Translations under genes and position numbers: made by a program
The notes under the pieces: model-generated
Told to the model about the DNA's origin: nothing
What the model saw: only the letters and a program-made list of their open reading frames with translations
Database searches by the model: none
Part shown: in pieces, positions 61,874 to 64,000 of the stretch
Position numbering within the stretch: position 1 is the first letter of the stretch
Layout of the letters: every line of letters starts with the position of its first letter
Origin: Williamsia sp. 1138
GTDB lineage: Bacteria > Actinomycetota > Actinomycetes > Mycobacteriales > Mycobacteriaceae
Length of the DNA: 64,000 bases
Direction of reading: 5' to 3'
Assembly: GCF_002095435.2 (NCBI RefSeq)
Contig: NZ_MJEJ02000047.1
Coordinates: 1-64,000, forward strand

Positions 61874-62929
61874 CTATTGTCGACGACTGTTAGCCCACTC
61901 CAGGACCCGCTCGACGGGCCACGTCGTCACGATGCGATCGGCGTCGATGCCGAGGCGGGTGGCACGCTCGCAGCCCAGTTCTTTGAAGTCGAGCTGGCCG
62001 GGTGCATGTGCATCGGAGTCGATGGCGAACAGGCAGCCGAGGTCGCGGGCCAGCTCGATGAGTTCATCGGGTGGGTCGACGCGTTCGGGCCGTGAGTTAA
62101 TCTCGACGGCCGTAACGGATTCGGCGCACGCCTCGAAGACGGCACGAGCGTCGAACTTCGACTGCGCACGCTGGCCGCGGCCGCCGGTGACGAGTCGGCC
62201 CGTGCAGTGCCCCAGGACATTCACGCGGGGATCCCGTGCTGCAGCAACCATTCGCCGGGTCATCGGCCCGGCATCCATCTTGAGCTTGGAATGTACTGAT
62301 GCCGTGACGATCTCGAGCTGACCGAGCATTTCGTCGGTCTGATCCAGCGATCCGTCGTCGAGGATGTCGACCTCGATGCCCCGCAACAATCGGAACTGTT
62401 CACCGAGCGCGCGGTTGAGCTTGTCCACAACGCCGAGCTGCTCGGTGAGCCGCTCGGCTGACAGACCGTTGGCGACGGTCAGTCTGGGGGAGTGGTCGGT
62501 CAGGGCCATCCAGTCCTGGCCGAGGTCGATGGCAGTGCGGACCATCTCGATGATCGGGGAGCCGCCGTCGCTCCAGTCCGAGTGAGTGTGCAGATCGCCG
62601 ATGGTGGCGGCGTACAGCTCTTCGCCGCCGTCGGCAAGTGCGCCGATCTCTTTGTCCTGCAGCGACTCCAGGTACTCGGGTAGCTCGCCGTGTACCGCCT
62701 GGGTGATGACCGCCGCCGTCGACTTGCCGATGCCGGTCAGCTCGGTGAGCCGGCCGCCGTCGACGCGGGCCGCCAGATCGTCGTCGGAGAGCTTGTCGAC
62801 CACCTTGAGCGCCTTGCGGAACGCTTCCACCCGGTAGGTGCCTGCGCGAGAGCGTTCGAGCAGCAGTGCGATGCGGCGCAGCGACTCCGCTGCGGTGACG
62901 GGCGCGGTCAGTGGCGATACGGACTTCAC
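61874..62929 (-). CDS. PHP domain protein, PolX-like without polymerase core
   Basis: The 351-residue protein has an N-terminal helix-hairpin-helix DNA-binding part (LTELTGIGKSTAAVITQAV) and a C-terminal PHP phosphoesterase domain with metal-site residues GDLHTHSDWSDGG, ALTDHSPRL, SVHSKLKM and AIDSDAHAP. It resembles the tail of bacterial PolX but lacks the nucleotidyltransferase catalytic Asp motif, so it may be a phosphatase or nuclease rather than a polymerase. GTG 62929 overlaps the MMPL stop (GTGA), implying coupling. Confidence 0.85.
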   Translation of the reverse strand: MKSVSPLTAPVTAAESLRRIALLLERSRAGTYRVEAFRKALKVVDKLSDDDLAARVDGGRLTELTGIGKSTAAVITQAVHGELPEYLESLQDKEIGALADGGEELYAATIGDLHTHSDWSDGGSPIIEMVRTAIDLGQDWMALTDHSPRLTVANGLSAERLTEQLGVVDKLNRALGEQFRLLRGIEVDILDDGSLDQTDEMLGQLEIVTASVHSKLKMDAGPMTRRMVAAARDPRVNVLGHCTGRLVTGGRGQRAQSKFDARAVFEACAESVTAVEINSRPERVDPPDELIELARDLGCLFAIDSDAHAPGQLDFKELGCERATRLGIDADRIVTTWPVERVLEWANSRRQ

Positions 62930-64000
62930 CTCACCAGCTTGCCACTGTCGGAAGTCTTGCCGGAAGGGGTGGTGTCGACAGGGGTGGGGTCGGCGTCGTC
63001 GGAGTCGTTGTGGATTCCGTCCACGCGCGGAATCCATTCGAGCCAGCTCGGGAACCACCAATTTGCCTTGCCGAGGATCTCCATGGTCGCCGGCACCAGT
63101 AGCAGACGCACGATGCTGGCGTCGATCAGCACCGCGACCGCAAGCCCGACACCGAGGATCTTCAGGCTGCGGTCGGGCAGGAATGCCAGGGAGAGGAAGA
63201 CGCAGATCATGATGAGGGCCGCGCAGGTGATGACCCGCGCTGTGCTGGCCAGACCTTCCGCCACCGACGTGGTTGCATCGCCGGTCTTCTCGTATCGCTC
63301 TTTGATCCGCGACACCAGGAACACCTCGTAGTCCATCGCCAGACCGATGGCGGTCACGAACAGCATCATCGGTACCCAGCTGTCGATCGGGCCCGCCCGT
63401 CCGACACCGAATATCGATGCGCCCCAGCCCCACTGGAAGATCGCCACGATGACGCCGTACGCGGCGCCGAGGGAGAGCACGTTGACGATCACGGCCTTGA
63501 CCGGCACGACGATCGACCGGAATGCCAGGACCAGGAGCAGGAATGCCGCCGCCAGCACGGCTGCGATCGACCACGGGAGCAGATCCAGGGTGACCTCCGC
63601 GTAGTCGATGGAACCGGCGGTGATGCCTGTGATCTGCACCGACACATCCGAGTTCGTGCCCAGCGCCTCGGGGATGACCTCTGAGCGCAGCCGATTGACA
63701 AGATCGGTCGTCGCCTCGTCCTGCGGTCCGCTCTTCGGGATCACCGTCATCACCGCGATCTCTGACCCATCGGTGGCGCCGACCGGGACGACCGGGGTGA
63801 TGCCGCCGTCGATGACGTCGGGATCAGCGGAGATCCGGTCGGTGAGAGTGCTCAGGGCAGCGGCGGGGTCGCTGCCTTCCGGGTACTTCGCCACGACGAT
63901 CAACGGGCCATTCGCCCCGATCCCAAATCCTTCGGTGACGTAGTCGTAGGCGACTCGTGTGGTCGCTTCTGTCGACCGGTTGCCGGCGTCGGAGAAGCCC
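62926..64000 (-). CDS. MMPL/RND family transporter, C-terminal part (gene runs off the window)
   Basis: The visible 358 codons hold the second half of an RND/MMPL transporter: a periplasmic loop (SDPDVIDGGITPVVPVG), then membrane helices with the MMPL motif TAIGLAMDYEVFLVSRIKERYE. In this group such proteins export lipids or small molecules to the outer membrane. The 5' end lies beyond the right edge; the frame is open to base 64000, and the TTG at 63903 is internal. A PHP-domain gene follows with a GTGA overlap. Confidence 0.85.
   Translation of the reverse strand, partial: GFSDAGNRSTEATTRVAYDYVTEGFGIGANGPLIVVAKYPEGSDPAAALSTLTDRISADPDVIDGGITPVVPVGATDGSEIAVMTVIPKSGPQDEATTDLVNRLRSEVIPEALGTNSDVSVQITGITAGSIDYAEVTLDLLPWSIAAVLAAAFLLLVLAFRSIVVPVKAVIVNVLSLGAAYGVIVAIFQWGWGASIFGVGRAGPIDSWVPMMLFVTAIGLAMDYEVFLVSRIKERYEKTGDATTSVAEGLASTARVITCAALIMICVFLSLAFLPDRSLKILGVGLAVAVLIDASIVRLLLVPATMEILGKANWWFPSWLEWIPRVDGIHNDSDDADPTPVDTTPSGKTSDSGKLVR

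Overview
The window is high-G+C actinobacterial DNA, very probably from a mycolic-acid bacterium of the order Mycobacteriales. Gordonia or a close relative is my best guess, but the genus is inferred. The evidence is a mycothiol synthase, an LmeA-type lipid-binding protein, a DesA-type acyl-ACP desaturase, an LCP ligase, a DUF222/HNH (13E12-type) gene, and a gene order that, from memory, follows the Mycobacterium tuberculosis Rv0807 to Rv0824c segment. That backbone is: SCP-like protein, purF, purM, DUF3073, ygfZ-like, pabC, nitrobindin-like, sseC, rhodanese, LmeA, GlnR-like regulator, mshD, pst genes, phoU, LCP, dusB, desaturase. Nearly the whole window is coding and no gene-free stretch exceeds about 300 bp. 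I see no rRNA, complete tRNA, CRISPR array or insertion sequence.

Layout. 0-10 kb: an HNH/DUF222 protein; a siderophore-type iron-binding lipoprotein divergent from an AraC regulator, with a DtxR-like box between them; a glutamate-cysteine ligase family enzyme; an ABC-F ATPase; and a WXG100-like cassette (small protein, frameshifted large protein, lipoprotein). 10-16.5 kb: purine biosynthesis (purF, purM) and small conserved genes up to pabC. 16.6-22.9 kb: a cydABDC operon for cytochrome bd, followed by a folded RNA-like element. 23-28.5 kb: an ASCH protein, HxlR regulator, epimerase, nitrobindin-like protein with a coupled 32-residue membrane microprotein, and a second WXG100-like cassette whose large gene is also frameshifted. 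28.5-33 kb: sulfur metabolism (sseC and rhodanese) preceded by a polycysteine leader ORF, then lmeA, a GlnR-like regulator and mshD. 33-40 kb: pstS-pstC-pstA-pstB and phoU, with an FHA protein and a probable pseudokinase inserted between pstB and phoU. 40-46 kb: LCP protein, dusB, desaturase, an NTF2-like protein and a secreted protein. 46-51 kb: a receptor Ser/Thr kinase, a kinase-less twin of its outer part, a secreted LVIVD beta-propeller and a DUF305 protein. 51-64 kb: housekeeping and accessory enzymes and transporters, ending in an MMPL gene that runs off the right edge.

How the genes work together. The Pst transporter imports phosphate and PhoU reports on it; direct repeats upstream of pstS look like a PhoP/RegX3 site. 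CydDC is the exporter needed to assemble CydAB. The sseC/rhodanese pair is probably controlled by cysteine through its leader ORF, and mshD finishes mycothiol, another cysteine-derived thiol. The features most worth a second look are the polycysteine leader ORF, the FHA-pseudokinase pair in the phosphate locus, the kinase/twin-receptor cluster, the two similarly placed frameshifts in the WXG100-like cassettes, two conserved genes lacking an ATG/GTG/TTG start, a terminator-like hairpin inside purF, and the folded element after cydC. All assignments come from reading the sequence; no database search was run.
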